This document shows positions 8,294 to 17,967 of a stretch of DNA of 35,490 nt, in pieces (position 1 is the stretch's first letter; the number at the start of each line of letters is the position of its first letter). The translations under genes and the position numbers were made by a program. Below the pieces are notes generated by a model. The model was not told the origin of the DNA and did not search any database. It saw only the letters and a list, made by a program, of their open reading frames with translations. This DNA comes from Nitrospina sp. (lineage in GTDB: Bacteria; Nitrospinota; Nitrospinia; Nitrospinales; VA-1). The stretch covers positions 1 through 35,490 of the forward strand of contig JABIXH010000255.1 of NCBI GenBank assembly GCA_018664975.1. Direction: 5' to 3'.

Positions 8294-9859
8294 TTAACTG
8301 CGGATAAAGCTTTTTATAACCCTGAATCCCATGGGAATCATTTTTCTAAAAGAAAATATTCCCAAGTATCCACCAAAATTCATAATAGTCACATTTAAAG
8401 GAGTTATATATTTATAACTGAGTTCCCTAAACAGTTTGAATTTGGTTAAATATTTAATTATGCCAATCGCCGAACGCACATAATTTAAGAGGAAGGTATA
8501 GTTCTGCATTGTTACCATTCTCTGCATCTCTTCACCTTTAATTGAAGCCCGGTTTATATAAAGATCGCCCTCATCCTCTGTATTATATTCTTCCACCAAA
8601 AGATCATTCTCCAGGCAATAGTCATACATAGCCGTCCCTTTATAGGGAACCAATATATTGGTACACATTACAACCTTGTGCGTATTAGCGAAATTAAAAA
8701 TTTCCTCACAATCTTTTAGAGTTTGCGTTGGAATCGAAAACATATTCAACATCACAACTTTAATATTCTTTTTATGCAAATTAGCAACAACTTTGGCGAA
8801 CTCATCATTGGTATATTTGGGTCGCAAAAGGATTTCATTTCGGATTCGTTCGTTTGTCGTTTCCATTGCGATTCGGGCTAGTCGAGCCTTTCCTTCAGCA
8901 AGTTTCTCAACAATATCCTCACTAAGAGTATTAACGGTTGCCTGATATAGAAAGGGTAAATTCACTTTTTCTATATAAAGATCCATAAAGGCAAGAAACC
9001 ATTTTTTGCTGATAGTTAGATTATCATCGGCAAATGAAATAGCTTCTGCTGGATATTGCTTTAATGTAGTAACTAATTCTTCAATCGCTTGCTCTGGGCT
9101 TCGGAACATTAATTTGACCGAACCCTGAGACTCGAATTTATCATTAAATTTCGAATTATGACAATAGGTGCATTTATACGGGCAACCCACGGACAGCAAA
9201 AAACGCCGAACCTGCATATTTCGTAGAAAAGAGAATTTTTCATAATAAATTTCTCTATTAGACTTTGGGCTTAGGTCAAAATCTTCGACAAATTTTGCTT
9301 CAAATGGGTCGTTTATGTCGAACACAATATTGTGAAAGTTTTTCTTATTTTTATAATGCCCCTGCGCAATCCATTCTGAAAAATAAAATTCACCCGCCCC
9401 AACACAAATAAAGTCAACGGCGGTCATATCAATAGATTCATAATTCAGAGTAGGGAAAGGACCTCCAAGAATTATTATTTTATCCGGGTCTATGCTTTTT
9501 ATTCTCCTAACCAATCCAATTACTCTTTGGTAATCCGTATTACAACAATAAAAGCCTATTATTGAAAAATCCTTAAAATCCTTATCTATTTGATCGATAA
9601 AGCGATCATCATCATTAACTATTTCAACATCATGGGGAATCTTATTTTCGTTTAGCCGAGTGGACAATATCATGTAGGAATAGTATTCCAGAGCATCGAA
9701 TTGACATAACAGGACCGGGGGCCTTTGAACCGATTCATTCCCATTAATTATTCCTGACTTATAAGGGTTTAAATCGATATCCACCATTTTCCCCTGATTC
9801 TGACTCCTTACTGGCCGTCCCAGGGAAGGAAGCATACTTAAGTCTGTATTTTCATTCAT
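8294..9859 (-). CDS. B12-binding-type radical SAM protein (1)
   Basis: The N-terminal 170 residues look like a Rossmann-type B12-binding domain, with the conserved IIILGGPFPT loop and a VGAGEF turn that replace the classical DxHxxG histidine motif. The radical SAM signature CPYKCTYC follows (Cys226, 230, 233), then the barrel with FADDNLTISKKW and ARIAMETTNERIR. Enzymes of this class often methylate unactivated carbon or phosphorus, or carry out ring chemistry, using cobalamin. The gene is 14 bp downstream of the next radical SAM gene and so is in one operon with it. The last 70 residues include a hydrophobic stretch (VTIMNFGGYLGIFSF) that may touch the membrane. Substrate unknown. Confidence 0.9.
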   Translation of the reverse strand: MNENTDLSMLPSLGRPVRSQNQGKMVDIDLNPYKSGIINGNESVQRPPVLLCQFDALEYYSYMILSTRLNENKIPHDVEIVNDDDRFIDQIDKDFKDFSIIGFYCCNTDYQRVIGLVRRIKSIDPDKIIILGGPFPTLNYESIDMTAVDFICVGAGEFYFSEWIAQGHYKNKKNFHNIVFDINDPFEAKFVEDFDLSPKSNREIYYEKFSFLRNMQVRRFLLSVGCPYKCTYCHNSKFNDKFESQGSVKLMFRSPEQAIEELVTTLKQYPAEAISFADDNLTISKKWFLAFMDLYIEKVNLPFLYQATVNTLSEDIVEKLAEGKARLARIAMETTNERIRNEILLRPKYTNDEFAKVVANLHKKNIKVVMLNMFSIPTQTLKDCEEIFNFANTHKVVMCTNILVPYKGTAMYDYCLENDLLVEEYNTEDEGDLYINRASIKGEEMQRMVTMQNYTFLLNYVRSAIGIIKYLTKFKLFRELSYKYITPLNVTIMNFGGYLGIFSFRKMIPMGFRVIKSFIRS

Positions 9860-9873
9860 AGCTATTACACTCT

Positions 9874-11445
9874 TTATCTCGAAATCAAGTTTTGTCTTAA
9901 CAACCGTGACTTATGATACCCAAACATCACCCAGGCCGGGAAATTACTGTAATCACCAAATCGGACAGAATCTATAGCCCTACGGATTAACATGGCTCTG
10001 TAAAGGAATGTTTTCAGCTTTGGAAATTTTTTCTCTTCTTTTCCTGATATAAATTTTTTCAATATTTTAAGTAGGAATGGAGAAGGTTTTAATATTGCAA
10101 AAACACTGAGTAAATTATTCAACGCATGCGGTTTATATGAAAACATATATTCCTTATCGAATTGCTCAGCCACAAACTTATCGTCTCCCTGCTCTCTCGA
10201 AAGCGCTGTCCCGGGCATAAAGTGCATAGAAAAAAGACTCAACGTAAAAGGCCCATTCAGGCTATGAAGGAAATCAATGGTCTGGTATAATTGATCTTTG
10301 GATTCAAGGGGGTTATCAATGATCATTTCAAATGCAGGGGCAACCATTTTATCCTTGAACTTGGATAGGATTTGCGTTGTTTTCCGAAGGTCTTTGGTTT
10401 TGGCTGGACGTTTAAAAAACTCCAGCATTTCATCATTGCCTGACTCAAATCCCATCTTGATTCGGACGAGCCCCGCATCTGTAAGCACCTTCATTTTTTC
10501 TTCACGGATGGTGGCTGGATTGGTTCCGCTAAGAATGAATTTCAACCCCGTTTCGGGAAACAACCTGCCAAATTCTTTCAGCTCTTCCAAACTCCTTCCC
10601 ATAAAATCACTGTCATAAAATATCACATAATCAATAGCAAACCTTTTTTGCACCTCTTTGATCTCATTGATCATATAAGCAGGAGAAGGTCCTCGAAATT
10701 GTGCGTATTCGGGATTCATATCATTCAGAAGATCCTGCGAACAGAAGGAACAACGGTAGGGACACCCTACGGACCATATTGTGTTATAAACCGTGCCTAC
10801 CTGCTTATAAAAAATCTTTTCAGTTAATGGGATGACATTTTCATCCGCAGCGCTGTAGATATAATTATTATCCAGGGTATAGTCCATCAGAGCCCGGTCT
10901 TCCATCTGCTCCTTGGTCATCAATTCCCTATCCGGGTTTTTGGTTATTTTACCTTTGATATTGGTCCAAGTGCCTTCTAGCCCTTCCAGACTCTCACCGT
11001 TTTTAACCCTGTTCAGAAAATCTACAAAAATCAGTTCCCCTTCTCCAATGGCGATGGCATCTGCAAACTCAATCGCATCTTCAGGAAAGATGGTTGGATG
11101 GTAACTGCCCAATATGATCTTGATATCGGGGTTCAATTCCTTCACTTTTTCACACAATGCCTTGCAGAGGTTTCGCTGTACACTCATTACGGAAAAAGCA
11201 ACAACATCTCCCTTGGACAAATGTTGCGCCAAGGCATTTACTTTTTCTTCATCAGAAATAAAATTTACCCCGAATCCTTCACCTGTTTTTTGTCTCCACC
11301 AGCTCCCAGAATGCGTGTTTTCACGAAAGTCGTCTAAAAAGTAAATTGAATCAACGTCAAAGCCAGCTTTTTTTGCAACAGCCACAACGCGCCTAAATCC
11401 GATAGATAATATATTTCTATCCATACTGACAGCGTATACTTTCAT
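9874..11445 (-). CDS. B12-binding-type radical SAM protein (2)
   Basis: The N-terminal domain has the IILGSYHPT and IGEGEL motifs of the B12-binding fold found in this superfamily. The radical SAM signature is CPYRCSFC (Cys228, 232, 235), followed by FYDSDFMGRS and a GFESGNDEML turn that are typical of the BchE/MiaB-like barrel. The length (523 aa) matches the family. It lies 14 bp from both the SPASM-type gene upstream (11460) and the next B12 radical SAM gene downstream (8294), so these three are almost certainly co-translated. The C-terminal part is basic (LKKFISGKEEKKFPKLK). It probably acts on the same product as its neighbours, but the reaction is not known. Confidence 0.92.
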   Translation of the reverse strand: MKVYAVSMDRNILSIGFRRVVAVAKKAGFDVDSIYFLDDFRENTHSGSWWRQKTGEGFGVNFISDEEKVNALAQHLSKGDVVAFSVMSVQRNLCKALCEKVKELNPDIKIILGSYHPTIFPEDAIEFADAIAIGEGELIFVDFLNRVKNGESLEGLEGTWTNIKGKITKNPDRELMTKEQMEDRALMDYTLDNNYIYSAADENVIPLTEKIFYKQVGTVYNTIWSVGCPYRCSFCSQDLLNDMNPEYAQFRGPSPAYMINEIKEVQKRFAIDYVIFYDSDFMGRSLEELKEFGRLFPETGLKFILSGTNPATIREEKMKVLTDAGLVRIKMGFESGNDEMLEFFKRPAKTKDLRKTTQILSKFKDKMVAPAFEMIIDNPLESKDQLYQTIDFLHSLNGPFTLSLFSMHFMPGTALSREQGDDKFVAEQFDKEYMFSYKPHALNNLLSVFAILKPSPFLLKILKKFISGKEEKKFPKLKTFLYRAMLIRRAIDSVRFGDYSNFPAWVMFGYHKSRLLRQNLISR

Positions 11446-11459
11446 AAACCTATAAACCC

Positions 11460-12533
11460 TTAGACGTTAGCAGTACTACTATTAATCAAGGTGCTTCGTC
11501 CGTTTCTTTTTCCAACGAACTTCAGCCCATTAACAACAGATTCCAACTTAAAACTAAAAAGATTATTGAACTCACTGGAGCAACTACAAAAATGGCAGGG
11601 CAATTCCTGCAATTTATTCCATGCTTCATCTATCCCATGTTCCTTGATAGAGTATGCAAAACCTTCCTGACCATATTGAACTGCGCATGGATGCAACATT
11701 CCGCTTGAATCCAGCCAGCAAACAAGGTCTCCCATAACACATTTTGGAAATTCCATTTTACGGACCGAATCATTTGATGAAATATAGCTACTATAGGGAA
11801 AAGACTGGCACCACTGAATAATCCCATCAATAGCCCCATACGAGTTATTAGTAGGCATTCCCGATTCTTTTCGCTTACGAATTTCCTTGTACATATTTAT
11901 AATTTTTTCGTTTTCCCCCAAGTTTTTCCCTTTAGCGGCACCCGTGGGTCCCGGAATACAAAAATTCAAATAAGTATTAAATTTATTGGCCAATTCTGTT
12001 AAAGGAATCAGGGTATTTTCTACAGTTGCTTCATTGGTAACAACCGAATGCAAATGAAATGGGATATTATTTTCATCACACATTTTCGCAGCCAAGACAA
12101 CTTGTTCATAGGCCCCTTGCCCCCTATAACTATCCATTATTTCCTGATCTCCATCGACACTCAATTGAACCTGATCCAACTTCTTAATGGCGTCAATGTG
12201 TTTGGAAAAGGTATAACTGTTAGTAGTGATTGAGCAATATATATTCTTGGATTTCACATATTCGATAATGTCATCAATTCTTGTGTGTAGCAGGGGCTCG
12301 CCACCTTGCAACATAATTACTCGGGTCCCCAACGAATGAAGCCGGTCAATTATTTCCTTCAAGTCTTCAAAAGGCCAGTCCTTCCCATTTAAGTTATCCA
12401 CTTCAGCATAGCAATATTCACATTTGAGGTTGCATTTACTGGTCACCCCAATAGAAGCAACAATGGGTGTCCTTATCCCAAAAAACTTATACTTCAAAAC
12501 ACTTATTGCGATTCCAATCAAATTTATCAGCAT
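11460..12533 (-). CDS. Radical SAM protein with SPASM-like C-terminus (paralogue of 4860-5885)
   Basis: The signature CNLKCEYC (Cys34, 38, 41), the QGGEPLL motif and a VQLSVDGDQEIMD strand identify the radical SAM barrel. The C-terminal Cys pattern C-x6-C-x10-C and the end CHFCSC are aligned with those of the protein at 4860-5885, as is the closing FSFKLESVVNGLKFV (compare SFNPESIINLVKLM). The N-terminal 25 residues are hydrophobic and may sit on the membrane. It is translated just upstream of two B12-type radical SAM genes with a 14-bp gap. The SPASM-like part suggests a peptide or small-molecule substrate; which one is not visible. Confidence 0.9.
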   Translation of the reverse strand: MLINLIGIAISVLKYKFFGIRTPIVASIGVTSKCNLKCEYCYAEVDNLNGKDWPFEDLKEIIDRLHSLGTRVIMLQGGEPLLHTRIDDIIEYVKSKNIYCSITTNSYTFSKHIDAIKKLDQVQLSVDGDQEIMDSYRGQGAYEQVVLAAKMCDENNIPFHLHSVVTNEATVENTLIPLTELANKFNTYLNFCIPGPTGAAKGKNLGENEKIINMYKEIRKRKESGMPTNNSYGAIDGIIQWCQSFPYSSYISSNDSVRKMEFPKCVMGDLVCWLDSSGMLHPCAVQYGQEGFAYSIKEHGIDEAWNKLQELPCHFCSCSSEFNNLFSFKLESVVNGLKFVGKRNGRSTLINSSTANV

Positions 12534-12636
12534 ATCTCAACCCAGGAGTCTGGTTCTCTGTATTTCAATTTTTAATAACACTTTCTCGAAAAACTCATTT
12601 CCAGCCAAAGGCCTTAATTCACCAGAAATTTCTACC

Positions 12637-14178
12637 CTATGACCGAAGAGACCATGAAGGAATTTTTCGAAATTTAAGCTTCTTCAAAAAATCTGTTGCA
12701 AAATAAAATGAGTCCTTTAAATAGATATCTAAGGGGAATCCAGTGAAGTGATGTTTGAATCTATATTTTGCTAAAACCTTATAAATAAGGACTAGAGGAT
12801 AAACCAAACGATTAAAAAGGTTTTCCCTCATGATAAAATTCTCATATTTTCTATCCACAAAATAAACCGTGAAATAGATCATATCCAAAAGATTCTTTCT
12901 CTTTTCATCAATCCATGGAAGGTTTTCAGCATTAGACTCCAACCTGAACCGCGCCCAAGTTTCTAAATTAGCAGGAGGAACAAACCCATGCTCCACTGCC
13001 GTATCAAAAAGCGGATTACCGGGATAGGGAGTAAATTGATGAAACCCAGAAATTTGCGCTTGTGGGTTTTCTGTTAAAAGCTTTTCTATCAAGTCAGTTG
13101 AACATTTCAAATCTTCTTCCGTCTCAGTAGGCAGGCCAGAGAAAAAATTATATAAAGGTTCCAATTTTTTATAGTCGGCCAGCTTTTTATTGGCTTCCAA
13201 GACCTCCTCTATATTGATTGCCTTGTCAATCATCTCCAGCATTCTCGGCGATCCAGATTCTACGCCGATATTCATATGCTCCATTCCGACACGCTCAAGA
13301 AGCCTTAATATAGAATCATCCATTCTGAGAATTTCATCAATCCGTACCCCACGAAGTCCCCATTTAATTTTGATATTGCGTCTTTCAACTTCTTCAAAAA
13401 AAGATTTTCCTCGTTTGACGTTTACAAAGAAGTCATCATCAATGATAGAAATATAATCTGGCGAATAAAGCTTCATCACATGTTCTAAATGATCAACGGT
13501 TTTAGACACTTCTTCTGCCTGCCATCGCCGCTCCTTATTGGAAAGCGAGGTAATATAACAAAAGGTGCAATTATGTGGGCATCCCCTACTGGTAATAAAC
13601 GACATCACCTGAAAATCAAAACCGGATCTTTTATAGTTGCCAATATCCACCAAATCATAAGGGGGAATAGGAATAGAGTCCGCATCAAAAGCATGACTGT
13701 CTTCGTTATGGAGTATTTCGTTTTCCGGAGTTTTATAGCTAAGCCCTTTTACCTGACTCAAATCTCCATTGGCATCGAGGGTTTCAACCAATTCCTTAAA
13801 AATAAATTCTCCCTTCCCTCGAACAACTATATCCACCAAATCATGCTCTAGAGTTTGGTCGGCAAGAATGGTAGGGTGAATCCCTCCCCATACAGTAGGA
13901 ACGTTGGCCGTTTCCTTCACCAATCGGCAGGTTTTAAGAGCAAAGTTAATAGGCTCCCCAGTCATCACGGTTAAAGCAACGCAGAGGACTTGACCGGTCT
14001 TTAATTCGGCAATCAATTTCTCTTCAAAATCAGGCTCAACCCTCTGATCAAACAACTTCAACTCATATTTAGAACGATCAACCAAGCAACCCGCATAGAG
14101 GAGGCTAAGAGGCAGGTCTCGTATAAACATGTCATATTTCCCCAAATGGGGCTGAACCAAAATTACTTTTTTCTTCAT
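12637..14178 (-). CDS. B12-binding-type radical SAM protein (3)
   Basis: The B12-binding domain is well preserved: VILVQPHLGKYDMF at the start, then WGGIHPTILAD and VVRGKGEFIF. The radical SAM signature is CPHNCTFC (Cys200, 204, 207), followed by SIIDDDFFVNVKRG and a MNIGVESGSPRML segment. The C-terminal 100 residues are aromatic and basic with a membrane-like stretch (LVYPLVLIYKVLAKYRF), as in several radical SAM enzymes acting on lipids, which is suggestive only. It starts 32 bp after the radical SAM gene at 14211 and precedes the SPASM-type gene by 103 bp. Length 513 aa is normal for the family. Confidence 0.92.
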   Translation of the reverse strand: MKKKVILVQPHLGKYDMFIRDLPLSLLYAGCLVDRSKYELKLFDQRVEPDFEEKLIAELKTGQVLCVALTVMTGEPINFALKTCRLVKETANVPTVWGGIHPTILADQTLEHDLVDIVVRGKGEFIFKELVETLDANGDLSQVKGLSYKTPENEILHNEDSHAFDADSIPIPPYDLVDIGNYKRSGFDFQVMSFITSRGCPHNCTFCYITSLSNKERRWQAEEVSKTVDHLEHVMKLYSPDYISIIDDDFFVNVKRGKSFFEEVERRNIKIKWGLRGVRIDEILRMDDSILRLLERVGMEHMNIGVESGSPRMLEMIDKAINIEEVLEANKKLADYKKLEPLYNFFSGLPTETEEDLKCSTDLIEKLLTENPQAQISGFHQFTPYPGNPLFDTAVEHGFVPPANLETWARFRLESNAENLPWIDEKRKNLLDMIYFTVYFVDRKYENFIMRENLFNRLVYPLVLIYKVLAKYRFKHHFTGFPLDIYLKDSFYFATDFLKKLKFRKIPSWSLRS

Positions 14179-14210
14179 TGAGATAGGGTTCTTTCAGCTA
14201 AGGACATTTG

Positions 14211-15353
14211 TCACTCAGACTCAGATCTTGCAAACATTCTTTCCTTCAGGGATGGCGTTTTTTCATCCTTCGCTTTTAACCGATCAGGGTCCAGCTTCCC
14301 GGTGTAAACAGGATGCTCATCCACCAAAACTGGAAACTCCTTGTAATTGGCAATGGGTGCCATAAAATCCTTTATATATTTATGGTCGGAACCAATGAGG
14401 CAATTCGGCGAACGTTGTGCAATCTCCGGGGAAAGCATCATTTTCTCACGAATATCCTTCAGACTATTTTTCCTAAGATTTCCATAAGATACGGGGTTCA
14501 TTGGACAGGTTGCAATATCTCCATATGCACTCACCCCCAACTTCTCTCGGCCTCCAGGACATTCATTTTTCAGAGACATATTTATGTTCCAGTCAGACCG
14601 CATGAAAGGGTTTTCGCCCATCATATGGTTATACATATTCCATTCTTCTGTAGTCACATTGTTTTCCAACTGCCCGGCCCACTCACCCATGGCGCTGGCC
14701 AGGGAAAGAACCAAAGCTACTTTCCTTTCCCTACAGAACTCAATCATATTCTCTATTTTCTTTTTGTCACCATGTCCCGCAACGGTACTGATGGCAATAT
14801 TGTAGCCAAGGTTCTTAGACCATTGAATGCAGCGAATTACCTGTGCATAATGCCCCTGATAACCGCGAATCTTGTCATTCTCGTCTGGGTCTAAAGAATC
14901 CAGACTGTAGTGAATAGTGCTGAGACCCGCCTCCTTAAGCCTTGCTAGCCTGCTCTCATTCAAGGCAATAGCATTTGTAGTCATGCACACAATATGTTTT
15001 TTGGCTTCAACGGCCTCAAGAACCTCAACCAAGTCCTTGCGCAAAGTAGGCTCCCCTCCTGAAATTATTGATGAAAAGGCTCCCAGGCTTTTAGCTTCCT
15101 GCCAAATACTTCTTATTTCTTCCAGAGACAACTCGTCTTCAGAGTTGCTAACATTTTGCGTAGAATAGCAAAACTCACACTCTGACTGACAATCAGTATT
15201 AACAGAAAACTCAATAGTTCTAAGCGTAGGCCGCTTTAAAACAAGGGTACTAAAATAGCCCCATCCCACCCTAATAATCAAATGGGGTTTCTTCATTAAT
15301 AGGGTACTATGCCCCAGCATACGTTTAAATATACTAAACAGGTCTTTAATCAT
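14211..15353 (-). CDS. Radical SAM protein, SPASM/twitch-type
   Basis: The signature is CQSECEFC (Cys55, 59, 62), followed by the SGGEPTL motif and IHYSLDSLDPDEND, with a TVAGHG strand. The C-terminal domain has fewer Cys than its paralogues: NECPGG, DIATCPMNP and PNCLIG, consistent with a twitch or reduced SPASM domain with one auxiliary cluster. The N-terminal 40 residues are basic and hydrophobic and could associate with the membrane. The tail after about residue 340 is highly charged. It is the first radical SAM gene of the minus-strand array, with the methyltransferase gene 104 bp upstream. Substrate unknown. Confidence 0.88.
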   Translation of the reverse strand: MIKDLFSIFKRMLGHSTLLMKKPHLIIRVGWGYFSTLVLKRPTLRTIEFSVNTDCQSECEFCYSTQNVSNSEDELSLEEIRSIWQEAKSLGAFSSIISGGEPTLRKDLVEVLEAVEAKKHIVCMTTNAIALNESRLARLKEAGLSTIHYSLDSLDPDENDKIRGYQGHYAQVIRCIQWSKNLGYNIAISTVAGHGDKKKIENMIEFCRERKVALVLSLASAMGEWAGQLENNVTTEEWNMYNHMMGENPFMRSDWNINMSLKNECPGGREKLGVSAYGDIATCPMNPVSYGNLRKNSLKDIREKMMLSPEIAQRSPNCLIGSDHKYIKDFMAPIANYKEFPVLVDEHPVYTGKLDPDRLKAKDEKTPSLKERMFARSESE

Positions 15354-15457
15354 GCTTTATGGATACCTTATGGTTGGCCGCTCTAAATGCTGATTTAAAG
15401 GTGGTTTAACAAGAAATTAATTTTGTTAAACCCTTATAATTAAATAGCGTCTTACTT

Positions 15458-16342
15458 TCAAATTTCTTTACTGTAAACTATTTTACGTAAAATATACCTA
15501 GCCTCCCCCAATGGCATCGGAAACAGAATTTCTTCCATTTTTTGTGGAAGTATGCGGGAAAGCATTGAAATCCCAAGAGCTAATGATTCCGGCCCAAACT
15601 GTTTAGTTTGCGCAGAAAAATAGGCTAGATCAGTATACTTTACAATATGCGAAAACTCGATGAAATTAAGACCAAACTTCTGACAGACCCAGTTCACCGT
15701 ATATTTGGGAAAAAACACCAAGTGTTCCTCCTTGAAATGAAGCCATGAATTACCCATTAGCATACAGGACCAGTGCCTAGGATCAGGAGTAACCATGCAA
15801 ATTATACCATTATTTTTCAATAGTTTACATATTTCCTCCCAGAATAGAGACGGGTCAGGAATGTGCTCAATTAAGTCCGACATAAATATCACATCAAAAC
15901 TTTCTGGCTCAAACCTTACAGTCCCAAGTGTGCCCTGGACCACCCTTGCATCAGGGTTCTCTTTTTTAGCTATTTCACAAGCCTGAAGTGACAAGTCTAT
16001 TCCGGTCACATTAAAACCCTCCTCAAGGGCCACCTTAAGGAAAGAGCCCATAGCGCAACCTACTTCAAGTACATCCCCTTTCGAAATAAATTTTGCGACA
16101 TGCTTAACATGTTTGCGCATGTTTTTCTCTTTAAGGATTTTCACATGCTCCGGCAAAACATTATTTATCATTCCCCATGAGCGGTAATAATTTTGATCAT
16201 AAAATTCTTGATCTAATGAGGGATATGGAGAAACAAAATGGAGATCACAAAGAGAACAGATGAGAAGTTTTGAACCATAGGTTAGGGTTCGCCAGAATGA
16301 GGTCTCAGTTCCATTACAGAGAGGGCAAGACTTTTTATCCAT
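15458..16342 (-). CDS. Class I SAM-dependent methyltransferase with zinc-ribbon N-terminus
   Basis: Residues 6-32 form a zinc-ribbon-like CPLC...CSLC pair. The methyltransferase core follows with motif I VLEVGCAMGSF (about residues 91-101), TGIDLSLQAC, and the post-motif FDVIFMSDLIEHIPDP. This layout is common in methyltransferases encoded within polysaccharide or natural-product clusters, where they methylate sugars or carbons. There is no membrane segment. It lies between the GT9 gene (118 bp) and the radical SAM array (104 bp), same strand. The combination with a GT9 suggests a glycan substrate, by inference. Confidence 0.9.
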   Translation of the reverse strand: MDKKSCPLCNGTETSFWRTLTYGSKLLICSLCDLHFVSPYPSLDQEFYDQNYYRSWGMINNVLPEHVKILKEKNMRKHVKHVAKFISKGDVLEVGCAMGSFLKVALEEGFNVTGIDLSLQACEIAKKENPDARVVQGTLGTVRFEPESFDVIFMSDLIEHIPDPSLFWEEICKLLKNNGIICMVTPDPRHWSCMLMGNSWLHFKEEHLVFFPKYTVNWVCQKFGLNFIEFSHIVKYTDLAYFSAQTKQFGPESLALGISMLSRILPQKMEEILFPMPLGEARYILRKIVYSKEI

Positions 16343-16460
16343 ATTCGAATTAAAATTTTAAAAGGACCAAAGAAAGGAACAATACACACACAAATTTCAA
16401 AAAAAGCTAACGCACTCTTTTAGAGAAAAACCCAATGGAGAGAGCTTCTTATCTATAATA

Positions 16461-17657
16461 TCAATTTTTGTGGATTAAAATAGGCTCATTCTGGAAAAAC
16501 TTTTCCTCAACGCTTTTAATAACCTTCTCGGGAGATAGCTGTTTAAGGCAAATATTATCCTGACAATGCACTTCTGCTTTGTTGTCGAAAACTATAAGGC
16601 ATGGGCTACAAGGTATGTTCTCAAAAAAACAAATCGAATTTGAGGTAAGGGGTCCATAAAATTCCGGGGTTTCAGGTCCAAAAAACACCACGACATCCTT
16701 ATTATAGGCTGAGGCGATATGTGTAGGAAGGCTATCATTGGTAATTATGAGATTACTAGAATACAGTAATCCGCAATATTCATCTATATCCAATAAACCT
16801 GCAGAGCTAATCACGTTTGACAATTTAATTTTCTGGGTAATATTTTCCACATACTGTTTTTCCTGCTCATTACCAACAAACACAAAAGAATTTTCAGGGT
16901 ATTTATTCGCAAGCTCAGAAATTAGCACAACAAAATGACTGGCCGGCCACCTCCTCAAAGAGGACATATCACTTGCATTAGGGTTAACGACTACTATTTG
17001 CGAATGTTCTGGAACATTCAATTTTTTAAAGCAAGATTCGATATCTCCCGAATGGGGTATATCAAGATTTATATCATTTAGCTTTATGTCTTCATACTTT
17101 GCACCAAGCGCGGCCACCAAAGAGTAAAAAACATGATTAACATGATGATGTGTATTCAAGTAAACTTGATGAGTCAAACTCTTACCACGTGCAACTTGCC
17201 TCAGGTGATACCCAACACGAACCTTGGAAAAAGATAACAGAGAAAGCAGGCTAGTAAAATTCGAAAAGAATTCTGCATCTACAACAACAGTAGGCCGAAT
17301 TGACCATACACGCACAAGATTGCGTAAAACATCAATAGAAAATTCCCAAAAACTCTTGGGACTCAGAGTTAAAATATGATCAATGCATTTTATTTTTAGG
17401 CAAAATTTATAATTACGTTCAAAGGTAAGTAAATGGATCTTGCCATTAGGGTAAAGAGCCTTCAACCCTCTCAAGGCGGGAGTCATCATTAATATGCTTC
17501 CTAAACCAAAAAATTTAATTACAAGAATATTTTTCACCCTTTCCCGAGGAGGGTTAGGCTTTTTCTTATTAAACCGAAAAATAAAAAACAGGTTCAAGAT
17601 ATTTATGATAAACCCACCCAACAAAATATCTACATCCCGCATGAATTTCAATTTCAT
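16461..17657 (-). CDS. GT9-family (heptosyltransferase-like) glycosyltransferase
   Basis: The N-terminal half has the GT9 pattern LGSILMMTPALRGLKALYPN and the C-terminal half the nucleotide-sugar binding stretch TNDSLPTHIASAY followed by VVVFFGPETPEFYGPL, close to the TNDSGPMH.AAA..FGPT signature of WaaC/WaaF-type ADP-heptose transferases. An upstream hydrophobic segment (INILNLFFIFRFN) could associate with the membrane. The family transfers heptose or related sugars to lipopolysaccharide core or other glycans in the cytosol. Two Cys pairs near the end (CSPC, CQDNICLK) are seen in many GT9 proteins. It is the second gene of the minus-strand run, 310 bp after the membrane protein copy B. Confidence 0.9.
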   Translation of the reverse strand: MKLKFMRDVDILLGGFIINILNLFFIFRFNKKKPNPPRERVKNILVIKFFGLGSILMMTPALRGLKALYPNGKIHLLTFERNYKFCLKIKCIDHILTLSPKSFWEFSIDVLRNLVRVWSIRPTVVVDAEFFSNFTSLLSLLSFSKVRVGYHLRQVARGKSLTHQVYLNTHHHVNHVFYSLVAALGAKYEDIKLNDINLDIPHSGDIESCFKKLNVPEHSQIVVVNPNASDMSSLRRWPASHFVVLISELANKYPENSFVFVGNEQEKQYVENITQKIKLSNVISSAGLLDIDEYCGLLYSSNLIITNDSLPTHIASAYNKDVVVFFGPETPEFYGPLTSNSICFFENIPCSPCLIVFDNKAEVHCQDNICLKQLSPEKVIKSVEEKFFQNEPILIHKN

Positions 17658-17967
17658 CTTAAAACCACCGTCTCATCCAGTTATCATCAAAGTGCTGCCG
17701 GATTGTTTTAAATAGTTAGCCTACCTAAGAAATATATTAAAAAAACAACACTCTAACCCAATTACTTGAAGTATAAAGAATTATAGCGAACCAAGCCAAC
17801 ACATTTTGCTAAGTCCCATATCACCAACAAAGCCCTCTCATTTTGACCGACAGATAAAACAAATAACGAACCATTACAGATCACGACATAAACAAAAAAA
17901 ATAGTGCGCGATGAAAAAATATTAGGCTCATAACAGAGCTGCAAGCATTAAAACCAAGTACTTAAGT
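17658..17967. other. Intergenic region between GT9 gene and membrane protein copy B
   Basis: This 310-bp AT-rich stretch holds only a short ORF (17762-17944, minus) with no recognisable features, which I regard as chance. A promoter for the downstream GT9/methyltransferase/radical SAM genes is likely here but not pinned down. Confidence 0.5.

Noticed and set aside
17762-17944. 60-aa minus-strand ORF between GT9 and membrane protein
   Set aside because: No recognisable features or ribosome site, and composition is not protein-like; treated as chance.
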